Shown here: positions 55,874-62,518 of the stretch, one piece after another
Position numbering within the stretch: position 1 is the stretch's first letter
Layout: each line of letters starts with the position of its first letter
Virus record (IMG/VR): IMGVR_UViG_3300027244_000194
Location: 62,001-126,000 of that record
Length of the DNA stretch: 64,000 nt
Strand: one strand, 5' to 3'
DNA from: a virus
Program-made: the position numbers and the translations under genes
Notes under the pieces: model-generated
Database searches by the model: none
What the model was told of the DNA's origin: nothing
Seen by the model: only the letters and a program-made list of their open reading frames with translations

Positions 55874-55903
55874 ATTGTTAATAACTTTTTGCGCAATTGT
55901 TTC

Positions 55904-55940
55904 TCCGGGTCACCGGAATTTGTTATATTTACCTAGTAAT
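55904..55940 (+). promoter_or_regulatory. CCGGGTC...TTTGTTATATTTACC promoter motif
   Basis: CTCCGGGTC, spacer, TTTGTTATATTTACCTAGTAAT. Confidence 0.55.
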
Positions 55941-55955
55941 TAGTTATTTAGATAG

Positions 55956-56180
55956 ATGGAAGATCTTACCAAACTTGTCGGAGCCTCAGTAGTAGTGATT
56001 GTTTTAGTCGCTCTAGCTGCGGTCTTATTTGCATTGCCAGTAATGTTCCTTTGGAATTACTGTCTCGTTCCCGCAGTTGATGCGGTTAACCCGGTTTCTT
56101 TTTGGCAGGCCATGGGCATTAGTGTCCTTTTCAGCCTGTTGTTCAAGAACCACGGGGTCGTCTCTAAGAACCAAAAGTAA
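55956..56180 (+). CDS. Small two-segment membrane protein, 74 aa
   Basis: First hydrophobic segment about 10-35 (VVVIVLVALAAVLFALPVMF), then FLWNYCLVPAVDAVNPVSFW, then a second segment GISVLFSLLF. Small proteins of this layout are common in phages of Bacteroidetes. It follows a promoter motif and is closed by a weak terminator. Function unknown. Confidence 0.65.
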   Translation: MEDLTKLVGASVVVIVLVALAAVLFALPVMFLWNYCLVPAVDAVNPVSFWQAMGISVLFSLLFKNHGVVSKNQK

Positions 56181-56200
56181 AAAAGTTTGAACTTTTTTCA

Positions 56201-56229
56201 CTGAACTGTTTCACGGTTCAGATTTTTTT
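56201..56229 (+). terminator. Terminator overlapping next promoter motif
   Basis: CTGAAC 56201-56206 pairs with GTTCAG 56216-56221, then seven T. Confidence 0.6.
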
Positions 56230-56249
56230 GTTATATTTACCCAGTAACC
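56222..56249 (+). promoter_or_regulatory. TTTTTTTGTTATATTTACCCAGTAA promoter motif
   Basis: Best match to the motif consensus; precedes the sigma factor gene. Confidence 0.55.
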
Positions 56250-56266
56250 ACCAAAAAACAAAGAAT

Positions 56267-56878
56267 ATGGCAACTTATCGCGAACTCACAGAAAATTACA
56301 TTGCAACTCGTTCACACGAAGATTACACCGCTCTCTACCGTAAGGTAAAGCCAGGCCTTCAAAACTACGTCAAGAATATCATCAAAGATAGTGATATCGC
56401 TGAAGACATCGCAGTCAACACTTTAATTAAGATGTGGACTAAGATCGATCAGTATGATCCACAGTATCAGATCACCACTTGGTTATATCGCATTGCTTAC
56501 AACGAATCTTTGTACTACATTCGCGAACGTAATCGTAAGACTTCAATCGATCGTCTTCGTGACGAATACGGAGTAGAAGTTACAAGCATGAATAATGTAC
56601 GTGCTCTTGAAGAATTAATCGATGATGCAGCTTACAAATCTGAAATGGATTGGTACGAAGAAGAAAGTGAATTGAACGATACGTATGAAAATGCATTGAA
56701 AGCAATTCGCGAGCTCAAGCCTTTATACAAAGACATCTTAGTTGATCGTTTGATCGGTAACATGAAGTATGAAGACATTGCCAAGAAGCACGACCTTCCT
56801 CTTCAAACCATTAAGAATCGTATTCGTCGTGGCCGTACACTAATTGTTGAAGCAATCGGAGTAGAAGTAAACTTTTAA
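56267..56878 (+). CDS. ECF-type sigma factor
   Basis: 203 residues from ATG 56267. Region 2 spans about 15-85 (SDIAEDIAVNTLIKMWTK, TTWLYRIAYNESLYYIRER, where region 2.3/2.4 contacts the -10 box). Region 4 is at about 145-195 (YEDIAKKHDLPLQTIKNRIRRG), a helix-turn-helix for the -35 box. It could direct middle or late phage transcription, in the place of T4 gp55, with its target one of the motif families seen here. The 3-base gap to the next gene suggests co-transcription. Confidence 0.88.
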   Translation: MATYRELTENYIATRSHEDYTALYRKVKPGLQNYVKNIIKDSDIAEDIAVNTLIKMWTKIDQYDPQYQITTWLYRIAYNESLYYIRERNRKTSIDRLRDEYGVEVTSMNNVRALEELIDDAAYKSEMDWYEEESELNDTYENALKAIRELKPLYKDILVDRLIGNMKYEDIAKKHDLPLQTIKNRIRRGRTLIVEAIGVEVNF

Positions 56879-56880
56879 TC

Positions 56881-57225
56881 ATGAAACTAGAAGATCTTTT
56901 CACAACCGAATGGACTCCTCGAGTTAAAGAATACGCTGACAAGATGGTGCAGGGAGTTCGTCACATTGATGAACATGTTCACCATGATGACGTATTGTTC
57001 AAAACACAAACCCATGAAGATATTTTTCATGATTTGGTTTGTGAAGCCGCGACCGATAATCTAGTCAATTACGGAGACCTACAATTAGATGCTGAAGCAT
57101 TCGATGACATTACAATTAAGATTGACATCTATGAATCGTTACTTCGTCTTCGTCAAGACGGTGTGATAGATTGGATTGATGACGAGAACGGTGAAGAAAT
57201 CATTTTCAAGAAGAATGAAGATTGA
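56881..57225 (+). CDS. Hypothetical acidic protein, 114 aa
   Basis: His/Asp-rich middle (IDEHVHHDDVLF) and acidic end (DWIDDENGEEIIFKKN). Three bases after the sigma gene, so it might act with it (for example as an anti-sigma or co-activator), but nothing in the sequence proves this. It overlaps the GT25 start by 11 bases. Confidence 0.6.
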   Translation: MKLEDLFTTEWTPRVKEYADKMVQGVRHIDEHVHHDDVLFKTQTHEDIFHDLVCEAATDNLVNYGDLQLDAEAFDDITIKIDIYESLLRLRQDGVIDWIDDENGEEIIFKKNED

Positions 57226-57958
57226 TAACATTTACCTGATTACCTTAGATCATAGTCAACAGAGTTATGACTCGTTAATTGATCGTTTAAACAGGCTAGG
57301 GGTTCCCACAGGAACACCTTATAAAATTATTGAAGGAGTTAATGGTCGCCAGTTATTTAAGACAGAGGAGGGTCGAAATGAATATGGAATCAAGTTCTAT
57401 GATAATTGGGCTCAAGGCACTAACAACGAATGGTGGAATCGGCCAGTAACAACTGGTGAAGCCGGTGGAATCTGCTCCCACATTAAAATCTGGGAAGATG
57501 CATACCGAAATGGTTATGAAAACATCTTAATCATAGAAGATGACTTCAATCCAATCGAAACGATAGATTGGAGCGTCTTTACTGAATTACAGAACTATGA
57601 TTGGGATCTCATCTTCTTATCGAGATTGTTGGTTAATCATCCAATGGTCAAAGATTTCAACGTAGGTTTAACTAACTTTATTCGTCCAGGTTACTCATAT
57701 CAAACACATTGTTATGTATTGAATAAATCTGGAATCAGCAAGCTGGTTGAAACCAATCTACAGACGTTAAAGCAAAATATCATCGTATCAGACGAATTTT
57801 TGCCAGCAACGTATACTTGGCACCCACGACAAGATCTTCGCTCAATGTACAATCAAAACATGAGCGCGTTAGCATTAAAGTGGAATCCCGTAAGTCAGCT
57901 CCGGTTTGAAGCAGCTGGCAATTCTCAAACTCAGCCAGTAGAAGGCGTAGACTTTTAA
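57215..57958 (+). CDS. GT25-family glycosyltransferase
   Basis: 247 residues from ATG 57215. YLITLDHS at the start, VNGRQLF, TTGEAGGICSHIKIWEDA (79-96) and ILIIEDDF (104-111) fit family GT25 (LPS galactosyltransferases and animal collagen galactosyltransferases). The ED-D at 108-110 is the metal site. With the lysyl-hydroxylase-like gene at 42520 and collagen fibres in the same phage, transfer of galactose to hydroxylysine is an attractive but untested role. LPS modification is the main alternative. Confidence 0.85.
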   Translation: MKIDNIYLITLDHSQQSYDSLIDRLNRLGVPTGTPYKIIEGVNGRQLFKTEEGRNEYGIKFYDNWAQGTNNEWWNRPVTTGEAGGICSHIKIWEDAYRNGYENILIIEDDFNPIETIDWSVFTELQNYDWDLIFLSRLLVNHPMVKDFNVGLTNFIRPGYSYQTHCYVLNKSGISKLVETNLQTLKQNIIVSDEFLPATYTWHPRQDLRSMYNQNMSALALKWNPVSQLRFEAAGNSQTQPVEGVDF

Positions 57959-57962
57959 AGAC

Positions 57963-58115
57963 ATGAACTCGTTAGCACAACTCGTAGACATTATCGCAGA
58001 ACACCCATTCGCATCACTATTCTTGGTTATGTGTGTTGCATGGGTAGTTAATACAACCATCGCCACAATTAAACCATGTGACTGTGGTGAAACAAAGAAA
58101 GATTCAGATATATAA
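57963..58115 (+). CDS. Small single-pass membrane protein, 50 aa
   Basis: Hydrophobic segment about 17-36 (FASLFLVMCVAWVVNTTIAT) followed by KPCDCGETKK, a Cys-x-Cys tail. Four bases after the GT25 gene. GATATATA overlaps its stop. Function unknown. Confidence 0.6.
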   Translation: MNSLAQLVDIIAEHPFASLFLVMCVAWVVNTTIATIKPCDCGETKKDSDI

Positions 58116-58136
58116 GTCTCAAACAAAGCTAAAACA

Positions 58137-58214
58137 ATGCGTACACTAATTCAACATAACAATAAATTCTGCATCTGGTATCCAGGTGAGAATGAGGCCT
58201 ATGTGAAAATGTAA
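58137..58214 (+). CDS. Possible 25-residue peptide
   Basis: Short ORF ending just before a terminator (58239). Reads MRTLIQHNNKFCIWYPGENE. Could be a leader peptide or chance; included with low confidence. Confidence 0.3.
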   Translation: MRTLIQHNNKFCIWYPGENEAYVKM

Positions 58215-58238
58215 GTACTGTTTTACTTAACGTTCTTG

Positions 58239-58275
58239 AAAGGCCTCATCGAAAGATTGAGGCCTTTCTTTTTTT
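58239..58275 (+). terminator. Strong terminator just before tRNA-Cys
   Basis: AAAGGCCTCA 58239-58248 pairs with TGAGGCCTTT 58258-58267 around a GAAA loop, then T-run. Confidence 0.85.
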
Positions 58276-58349
58276 GGTGAGTTGCTCGAGTGGCCTAAGG
58301 GAGCTGTTTGCAAAACAGACGTTCAGTGGTTCGAATCCACTACTCACCT
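58276..58349 (+). tRNA. tRNA-Cys(GCA)
   Basis: Acceptor GGTGAGT/ACTCACC, anticodon loop TTGCAAA (GCA), T-loop TTCGAAT, discriminator T. It starts directly after the terminator T-run. Confidence 0.9.
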
Positions 58350-58383
58350 CAATCGCAACCGTAAAAAAGTTTCGTAAAAGTTT

Positions 58384-58421
58384 TACCGGGTCAAGTTTTT
58401 GTTGTATATTAGCCCAGTAAT
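58384..58421 (+). promoter_or_regulatory. ACCGGGTC...TTTTTGTTGTATATTAGCC promoter motif
   Basis: ACCGGGTCAAGTTTTTGTTG then TATATTAGCCCAGTAATC. Confidence 0.55.
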
Positions 58422-58472
58422 CATCAGATAGTGGTTCAAATTTAACGGAGACAGTAAACCTTAATTAAATTT

Positions 58473-58667
58473 ATGACTATGAAAACGATGATGACAAACG
58501 AAGAAACAGCTAAGCAAATGTTCGGCCACCTGGTTGATACTTGCGAAAGTTGCGAACAAAAGTTGGGAGTTTGGACTGAGAATCCTTTTGATGCAGATGT
58601 CCGTAACGAACACAACATGATGTTCCTTTGCAAAGAGTGCTTTCACGAATTGCAGATGGATGTCTGA
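58473..58667 (+). CDS. Small zinc-finger-like protein, 64 aa
   Basis: CESCEQKLGVW and later MMFLCKECFHEL give two C-x-x-C pairs about 25 residues apart, a treble-clef-like zinc site. Met/Thr-rich N-terminus (MTMKTMMTNEE). Driven by the promoter motif at 58384 and followed by tRNA genes. May bind RNA or DNA. Confidence 0.65.
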   Translation: MTMKTMMTNEETAKQMFGHLVDTCESCEQKLGVWTENPFDADVRNEHNMMFLCKECFHELQMDV

Positions 58668-58688
58668 GGTCTTTGACTTGGTGGTAAT

Positions 58689-58761
58689 GATTCTTTAGCT
58701 CAGTTGGTAGAGCAGTACACTTTTAATGTACGGGTCCCGGGTTCTAGCCCCGGAGGGATCA
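58689..58761 (+). tRNA. tRNA-Lys(UUU)
   Basis: Acceptor GATTCTT/AGGGATC with G-T pairs, anticodon loop CTTTTAA (TTT), T-loop TTCTAGC, discriminator A. Confidence 0.92.
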
Positions 58762-58765
58762 CAAT

Positions 58766-58847
58766 GGGAGTATCGCATAGTGGCTATTGCAGTTGACTGT
58801 AAATCAATCGTCTAACGACATCGGAGGTTCGAGTCCTTCTACTCCCA
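58766..58847 (+). tRNA. tRNA-Tyr(GUA)
   Basis: Class II. Acceptor GGGAGTA/TACTCCC, anticodon loop CTGTAAA (GTA), long variable arm, discriminator A. Confidence 0.93.
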
Positions 58848-58850
58848 CAA

Positions 58851-58969
58851 GGAAGAGGCAGTGCAAGCTGTAATAGATGATGGTGTTAAAATGGTGAAAA
58901 AGGGTTTGGAGTAATCAGAGCGTAAACAAATCATCTATCAGAAACCCTGAAAGACCCAGAGCCTCTTCC
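58851..58969 (+). ncRNA. Pseudoknotted small RNA between tRNA-Tyr and tRNA-Phe
   Basis: Closing helix GGAAGAGGC (58851-58859)/GCCTCTTCC (58961-58969). Inside, ATAGATGAT (58873-58881) pairs with ATCATCTAT (58930-58938) while AGGGTTT (58901-58907) pairs with AAACCCT (58942-58948). The two inner helices interlock as a pseudoknot. All three are perfect. No ORF. I could not match it to a known family. Confidence 0.6.
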
Positions 58970-58973
58970 CCAT

Positions 58974-59046
58974 GGACTCGTAGCTCAGTTGGTAGAGCAA
59001 TGGACTGAAAATCCATGTGTCGGCAGTTCGATTCTGCCCGAGTCCA
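58974..59046 (+). tRNA. tRNA-Phe(GAA)
   Basis: Acceptor GGACTCG/CGAGTCC, anticodon loop CTGAAAA (GAA), discriminator A. Confidence 0.95.
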
Positions 59047-59053
59047 CTAACAT

Positions 59054-59128
59054 TGCGGGTTGGACTGGAGGTGGTTCCAGCCTGGTCTCATAAGCCAAAC
59101 GACGTGGGTTCGACTCCCACACCCGCTA
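59054..59128 (+). tRNA. tRNA with CAU anticodon (Met or Ile2)
   Basis: Anticodon loop CTCATAA (CAT), T-stem GTGGG/CCCAC, acceptor GCGGGT/ACCCGC with a U-U at the first pair. The D-arm spacing is unusual. Could be initiator, elongator Met or Ile2. Confidence 0.7.
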
Positions 59129-59165
59129 CTAAGATCTAACCCAATGTAAACAATATGTTAATACT

Positions 59166-59173
59166 GATATATA
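59166..59173 (+). promoter_or_regulatory. GATATATA motif before the second lipoprotein
   Basis: GATATATA 31 bases before ATG 59204. Confidence 0.3.
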
Positions 59174-59203
59174 AGTTAATAACATTAAAATAACATTGGG
59201 ACT

Positions 59204-59407
59204 ATGAAACATCTTAAGAACTTTTTAGTGATGATTTTTTCAACACTATCTATCGCGTCAATTTCATTGGCAACACTAATGTTATCTACTTCATGCTCTT
59301 CTAATCATGATTTAGTTGACACTTCAACGTGGGCTTCTAAACAAACATGTCAGTTTGATCCACATTGTACAATTACATCTATTCACAGCCACGTTAGCTT
59401 TGAATAA
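59204..59407 (+). CDS. Small putative lipoprotein in second tRNA cluster, 67 aa
   Basis: Basic start (MKHLKNF), hydrophobic segment, and LMLSTSCSSN as a lipobox with Cys31. The mature part is short and polar with two more Cys (TCQFDPHCTIT). Like the protein at 8048 it lies among tRNA genes. It stops just before the RNase P-like RNA. An envelope role is inferred. Confidence 0.6.
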   Translation: MKHLKNFLVMIFSTLSIASISLATLMLSTSCSSNHDLVDTSTWASKQTCQFDPHCTITSIHSHVSFE

Positions 59408-59410
59408 ATA

Positions 59411-59639
59411 ATTAACACTGATCCATCGCTCGAAAGAGAGGAAACTCGGGACATCACTGCTTAAGGTGGAAGGTTATAACCTTTCCAAAACTAGTAAAAA
59501 AACAGAGTTTTGGAAAGGTTATAACCGTTATACCACCGAGGATGCAACACGTAATAGTCCATAGGGGTGAGCAGCCTGGGCAAGGTAGTGGCTTAGATTA
59601 ATGGTGGAATAAAACAGAATCCCGGTTACTAGTGTTAAT
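59411..59639 (+). ncRNA. rnpB: Miniature RNase P RNA
   Basis: About 229 nt. P1 is a perfect 9-bp helix, ATTAACACT (59411-59419) with AGTGTTAAT (59631-59639). The 5' conserved block AGGAAACTCGGGAC (from 59439) and the 3' block GGCTTAGATTAATG...ACAGAATCCCGGTTAC match bacterial RNase P RNA (AGGAAAGTCCGGGC; GGCCTAGATGAATG...ACAGAACCCGGCTTA). CGGGA 59447-59451 can pair with TCCCG 59620-59624. A 20-bp hairpin (59472-59491/59507-59526) inside GGTGG/CCACC replaces the larger arms of the E. coli RNA (about 377 nt). It lies just before tRNA-His, so a role in tRNA 5' maturation is likely. Confidence 0.82.
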
Positions 59640-59645
59640 GTAAAT

Positions 59646-59720
59646 GGTGGTTGTAGCTCAGTTGGTTAGAGCGCTTGATTGTGGTTCAAGAGGTCGTCGG
59701 TTCGATTCCGATCAGTCACC
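59646..59720 (+). tRNA. tRNA-His(GUG)
   Basis: G-1 at 59646 pairs with C73 at 59720, the His identity mark. Anticodon loop TTGTGGT (GTG). CCA encoded at 59721-59723. Confidence 0.95.
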
Positions 59721-59781
59721 CCAGATATATAAATTGCGTATCAACAAGCCGATCGCAACGGCTTTTACGCGGTCCCCCGTC

Positions 59782-59810
59782 AAACCCGGTCTTTTTGACC
59801 GGGTTTTTTC
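59782..59810 (+). terminator. Rho-independent terminator
   Basis: AAACCCGGTC 59782-59791 pairs with GACCGGGTTT 59797-59806, then T-run. Confidence 0.9.
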
Positions 59811-59840
59811 ATCTCGATGAAGTTTTACCGTCTTAAATGT

Positions 59841-59848
59841 GATATATA
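59841..59848 (+). promoter_or_regulatory. GATATATA late-promoter-like motif
   Basis: TGTGATATATA 27 bases before ATG 59875, after a terminator. Confidence 0.4.
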
Positions 59849-59874
59849 CAGAAACAAAAAACATTTAAGTTAAA

Positions 59875-61581
59875 ATGCCAAATCCATTATATTTTAGATC
59901 TTCTAATCCAGGTCTAGGCAGCGTTAACGCTAAAGCAAACAAACTTTACGAGTGGGACGGAACGGGTGCAATGCCAGCCGAACTTGCTCTAGGCAAAGGT
60001 GCTATGCCACCTGCTGAAATTTCAGGTGAAACGACAATTTGGTCGGATTCTTTCACACTAGGTTACACGAACGAAGCCGATGCTCACCCGATGTTCTGGT
60101 CAGACGGCGGAGCAGGTGATGCTAAAGTTCTTGAAATGATTAATCACTTTGCAGGTAGACTTGGTCAACCTCTTTTCTCTGACGTTGTTGCCGCAAAAGT
60201 ATGGGCTGAAACCGCAGCTGGTCTTTATTCTTCATGGGCTGCAGCTGTTGCTCCAGGTCCTGCAGGATGGGACAACACAGTAGAATTCAGACCATGGTCT
60301 GACGGTGGATTCACAGCTTCAACTAATGATCTGGTCTCTAACATATGGGCTACTATGGCTTATCCAGCTGTGAATGGGGTTAACTCATTTAGCATCTTTT
60401 TTACTAAAAACGCAGCTACAGCTGCATTTGCTGATCTAAGAGCTGGCGATATTGTTAGACTTGAACAGCCTTCTGGTGATTATGCAGTATGTTGGATAGC
60501 CAGAGATATCTGGCACACTAATTTAAGTCTTACAGGTGGAGGCACTGGACAGGGCTACAATCCTATGTTAGTTGTGGTTGAAGCGTCAGGTGTACTTAAT
60601 ACATCTCTTCCTACAACACTTAAGTTCCAAACAGCTCCTGTAGAACCTACATATTCTTTGGGTGCAGCGGGTGGACACTCTCTTACAATCACTAACGCAT
60701 CAGCAACTGAACCTATTGTAAAGGTGTGGATTGAAGATGCTGCGATTGGATCAGGAGCTGGTAAGGCATGGTTAGCGTCTTATGGCGTTCCTAGCGGTAC
60801 TCCTTTGGGAAACGGCAATACTGCGGCTCCATGGCTTCCAATTAGACCTGGTCATTCAGTTACTCTAACTGACGTACCTTTGAGCGATATTAACAAATTC
60901 ACTATGAACTTGGAGCTTGCAAATGCGTCAGGTAAATGGATTTATGCATCAACTAACAGAGCACAAAACAACATAAGCTTTATTTCAGCAGTTTCTGGAA
61001 ATAATCTATTCACACTTGGCAATGCCACTGGCGGAATTGCGATTACATCGCCTGCGCATTTTGACGTTACACTTGTAAATGTATACAGACCAACTACTCT
61101 ACCAGATCCAATGCCACCTGCGGGTTCAGTTGCAGGATCTTATTTCCCTACAACATATACTGAAGTTAACGTAGGAACAGGCCCTCACACTCTGATTGTA
61201 CACAACCACACTGACATAAGCATTAAAGGTATTATGCCTGGATCCGGCGCAGGTACCTATAAAGCAGCGGGTGTCGGTGATATTCCTGGAGCTGTTCAAG
61301 CTGAATGGTTAAGCATTGCACCGGGAGGATACATTAAATTCACTGGAGTTAATCACCAATTTGACGGTTCTAAGAACATAGTACCTTACTCGGTGTATTT
61401 TACCGGTTACGGTGGGAAGTATTTTGAAACGATTGCAGATGGTGAAATTGTCGCTGGTAATTATTCTATTGACCCTACGAGGCATGCAGCTCTTACAGGT
61501 CCAATTGTTGCAGGTGTTGAGACTTCACTTAACGCTGCCGGAGCTACTGTTGAACTTAGAATTTACAAGTATATTCAATAA
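59875..61581 (+). CDS. Putative virion protein, 568 aa
   Basis: Starts MPNPLYFRSSNPGLGSVNAK. Ala/Gly/Ser/Thr-rich and beta-rich, with no Lys-rich or enzymatic motif. Two related beta segments (HSLTITNASATEPIVKVWIE and HTLIVHNHTDISIKGIMPG), each followed by W-L-x-I-x-P-G, suggest a repeated jelly-roll-like domain. It has its own GATATATA promoter and terminator inside the tRNA cluster. Likely a capsid decoration or fibre protein. Confidence 0.65.
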   Translation: MPNPLYFRSSNPGLGSVNAKANKLYEWDGTGAMPAELALGKGAMPPAEISGETTIWSDSFTLGYTNEADAHPMFWSDGGAGDAKVLEMINHFAGRLGQPLFSDVVAAKVWAETAAGLYSSWAAAVAPGPAGWDNTVEFRPWSDGGFTASTNDLVSNIWATMAYPAVNGVNSFSIFFTKNAATAAFADLRAGDIVRLEQPSGDYAVCWIARDIWHTNLSLTGGGTGQGYNPMLVVVEASGVLNTSLPTTLKFQTAPVEPTYSLGAAGGHSLTITNASATEPIVKVWIEDAAIGSGAGKAWLASYGVPSGTPLGNGNTAAPWLPIRPGHSVTLTDVPLSDINKFTMNLELANASGKWIYASTNRAQNNISFISAVSGNNLFTLGNATGGIAITSPAHFDVTLVNVYRPTTLPDPMPPAGSVAGSYFPTTYTEVNVGTGPHTLIVHNHTDISIKGIMPGSGAGTYKAAGVGDIPGAVQAEWLSIAPGGYIKFTGVNHQFDGSKNIVPYSVYFTGYGGKYFETIADGEIVAGNYSIDPTRHAALTGPIVAGVETSLNAAGATVELRIYKYIQ

Positions 61582-61605
61582 TCTAACTTCATACTAACTA
61601 TTTTT

Positions 61606-61634
61606 AAAGCCCGGTCTTTGACCGGGCTTTTTTA
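61606..61634 (+). terminator. Rho-independent terminator
   Basis: AAAGCCCGGTC, TTT, GACCGGGCTTT (61606-61630), then T-run. Confidence 0.92.
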
Positions 61635-61641
61635 TTATCAA

Positions 61642-61673
61642 ATGAAACAACCCTTAGATCTAGTATATAAATA
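61642..61673 (+). promoter_or_regulatory. Promoter: ATGAAA-N18-TATAAATA before tRNA-Pro
   Basis: ATGAAA at 61642-61647 and TATAAATA at 61666-61673. Confidence 0.65.
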
Positions 61674-61692
61674 CTGTTCTTCGGAATAACCA

Positions 61693-61765
<73 letters not shown>

Positions 61766-61792
61766 CAAAAAAAGAGTTATATAATTTCTTTT

Positions 61793-61866
61793 AGTCTTGT
61801 AGCTCAGTTGGTTAGAGCATTCGCCTGATACGCGAAGGGTCACTGGTTCGAGTCCAGTCAGGACTA
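61793..61866 (+). tRNA. tRNA-Ile(GAU)
   Basis: Acceptor AGTCTTG/CAGGACT, anticodon loop CTGATAC (GAT), discriminator A. Confidence 0.95.
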
Positions 61867-61871
61867 CATAT

Positions 61872-61942
61872 TACCCCGTCGTCTAATGGCAGGACAAGTG
61901 GTTTTGGTCCACTTAATGGTAGTTCGAATCTATCCGGGGTAA
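61872..61942 (+). tRNA. tRNA-Gln(UUG)
   Basis: Acceptor TACCCCG/CGGGGTA, anticodon loop TTTTGGT (TTG), discriminator A. Confidence 0.94.
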
Positions 61943-61961
61943 CAGCATGCCATGCAAGAAT

Positions 61962-62035
61962 TCCTTCTTAGCTCAGTTGGTTAGAGCATCTGACTGTTAA
62001 TCAGAGGGTCGCTGGTTCAAGTCCAGCAGAGGGAG
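61962..62035 (+). tRNA. tRNA-Asn(GUU)
   Basis: Acceptor TCCTTCT/AGAGGGA, anticodon loop CTGTTAA (GTT), T-loop TTCAAGT, discriminator G. Confidence 0.94.
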
Positions 62036-62041
62036 CAATCT

Positions 62042-62075
62042 AGAGTCCAGGTTTACTTAAATCTGGACTCTTTTT
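62042..62075 (+). terminator. Terminator after tRNA-Asn
   Basis: AGAGTCCAG 62042-62050 pairs with CTGGACTCT 62063-62071, then T-run. Confidence 0.88.
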
Positions 62076-62077
62076 GT

Positions 62078-62107
62078 TTGAAACTTTTTACGATCTCATA
62101 GTATAAT
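62078..62107 (+). promoter_or_regulatory. Promoter: TTGAAA-N18-TATAAT
   Basis: TTGAAA at 62078-62083 and TATAAT at 62102-62107; the clearest sigma70-like pair in the window. Confidence 0.65.
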
Positions 62108-62130
62108 CAATACATTTAAAGGATTAACTG

Positions 62131-62514
62131 ATGAGAGACTTAAAGACTTTGAACACCCTAATCGATCGCATTCGTAGCGATTATCAATTTGATTCAAGCT
62201 CAGAAGATTACATGGGCTTTTTGAACTTAGATCCATCCCAGGATTGGACAACTCAGGAATACGATGAAGTATCGTACATGGTTGAGAATGAGCCCGAATT
62301 ATTGGATGATATTCTTGAAATGCGTGGTTTAGAGCTTCAAAGTTTTGGTCCAACTGAAGCTATCTTTGTCTTAATTGAAGAGCCTTTTGCTAATTGGAAT
62401 CAAGGTCGCACTCCAAACCAAGTTCAATACTCAGAAATGGTAGTCAACGCTATCCTTTCTTTAGCTGCGGCCGCCGCAATCGTAACGGTTCTTTACTCAT
62501 TCTTTAACATATAA
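62131..62514 (+). CDS. Hypothetical C-terminally anchored protein, 127 aa
   Basis: Acidic helical body (SEDYMGFLNLDPSQDW; DDILEMRGLEL) and a final Ala-rich hydrophobic segment about 105-125 (LSLAAAAAIVTVLYSFF). It is followed after four bases by the aminopeptidase gene and shares its promoter. Function unknown. Confidence 0.65.
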   Translation: MRDLKTLNTLIDRIRSDYQFDSSSEDYMGFLNLDPSQDWTTQEYDEVSYMVENEPELLDDILEMRGLELQSFGPTEAIFVLIEEPFANWNQGRTPNQVQYSEMVVNAILSLAAAAAIVTVLYSFFNI

Positions 62515-62518
62515 CATA

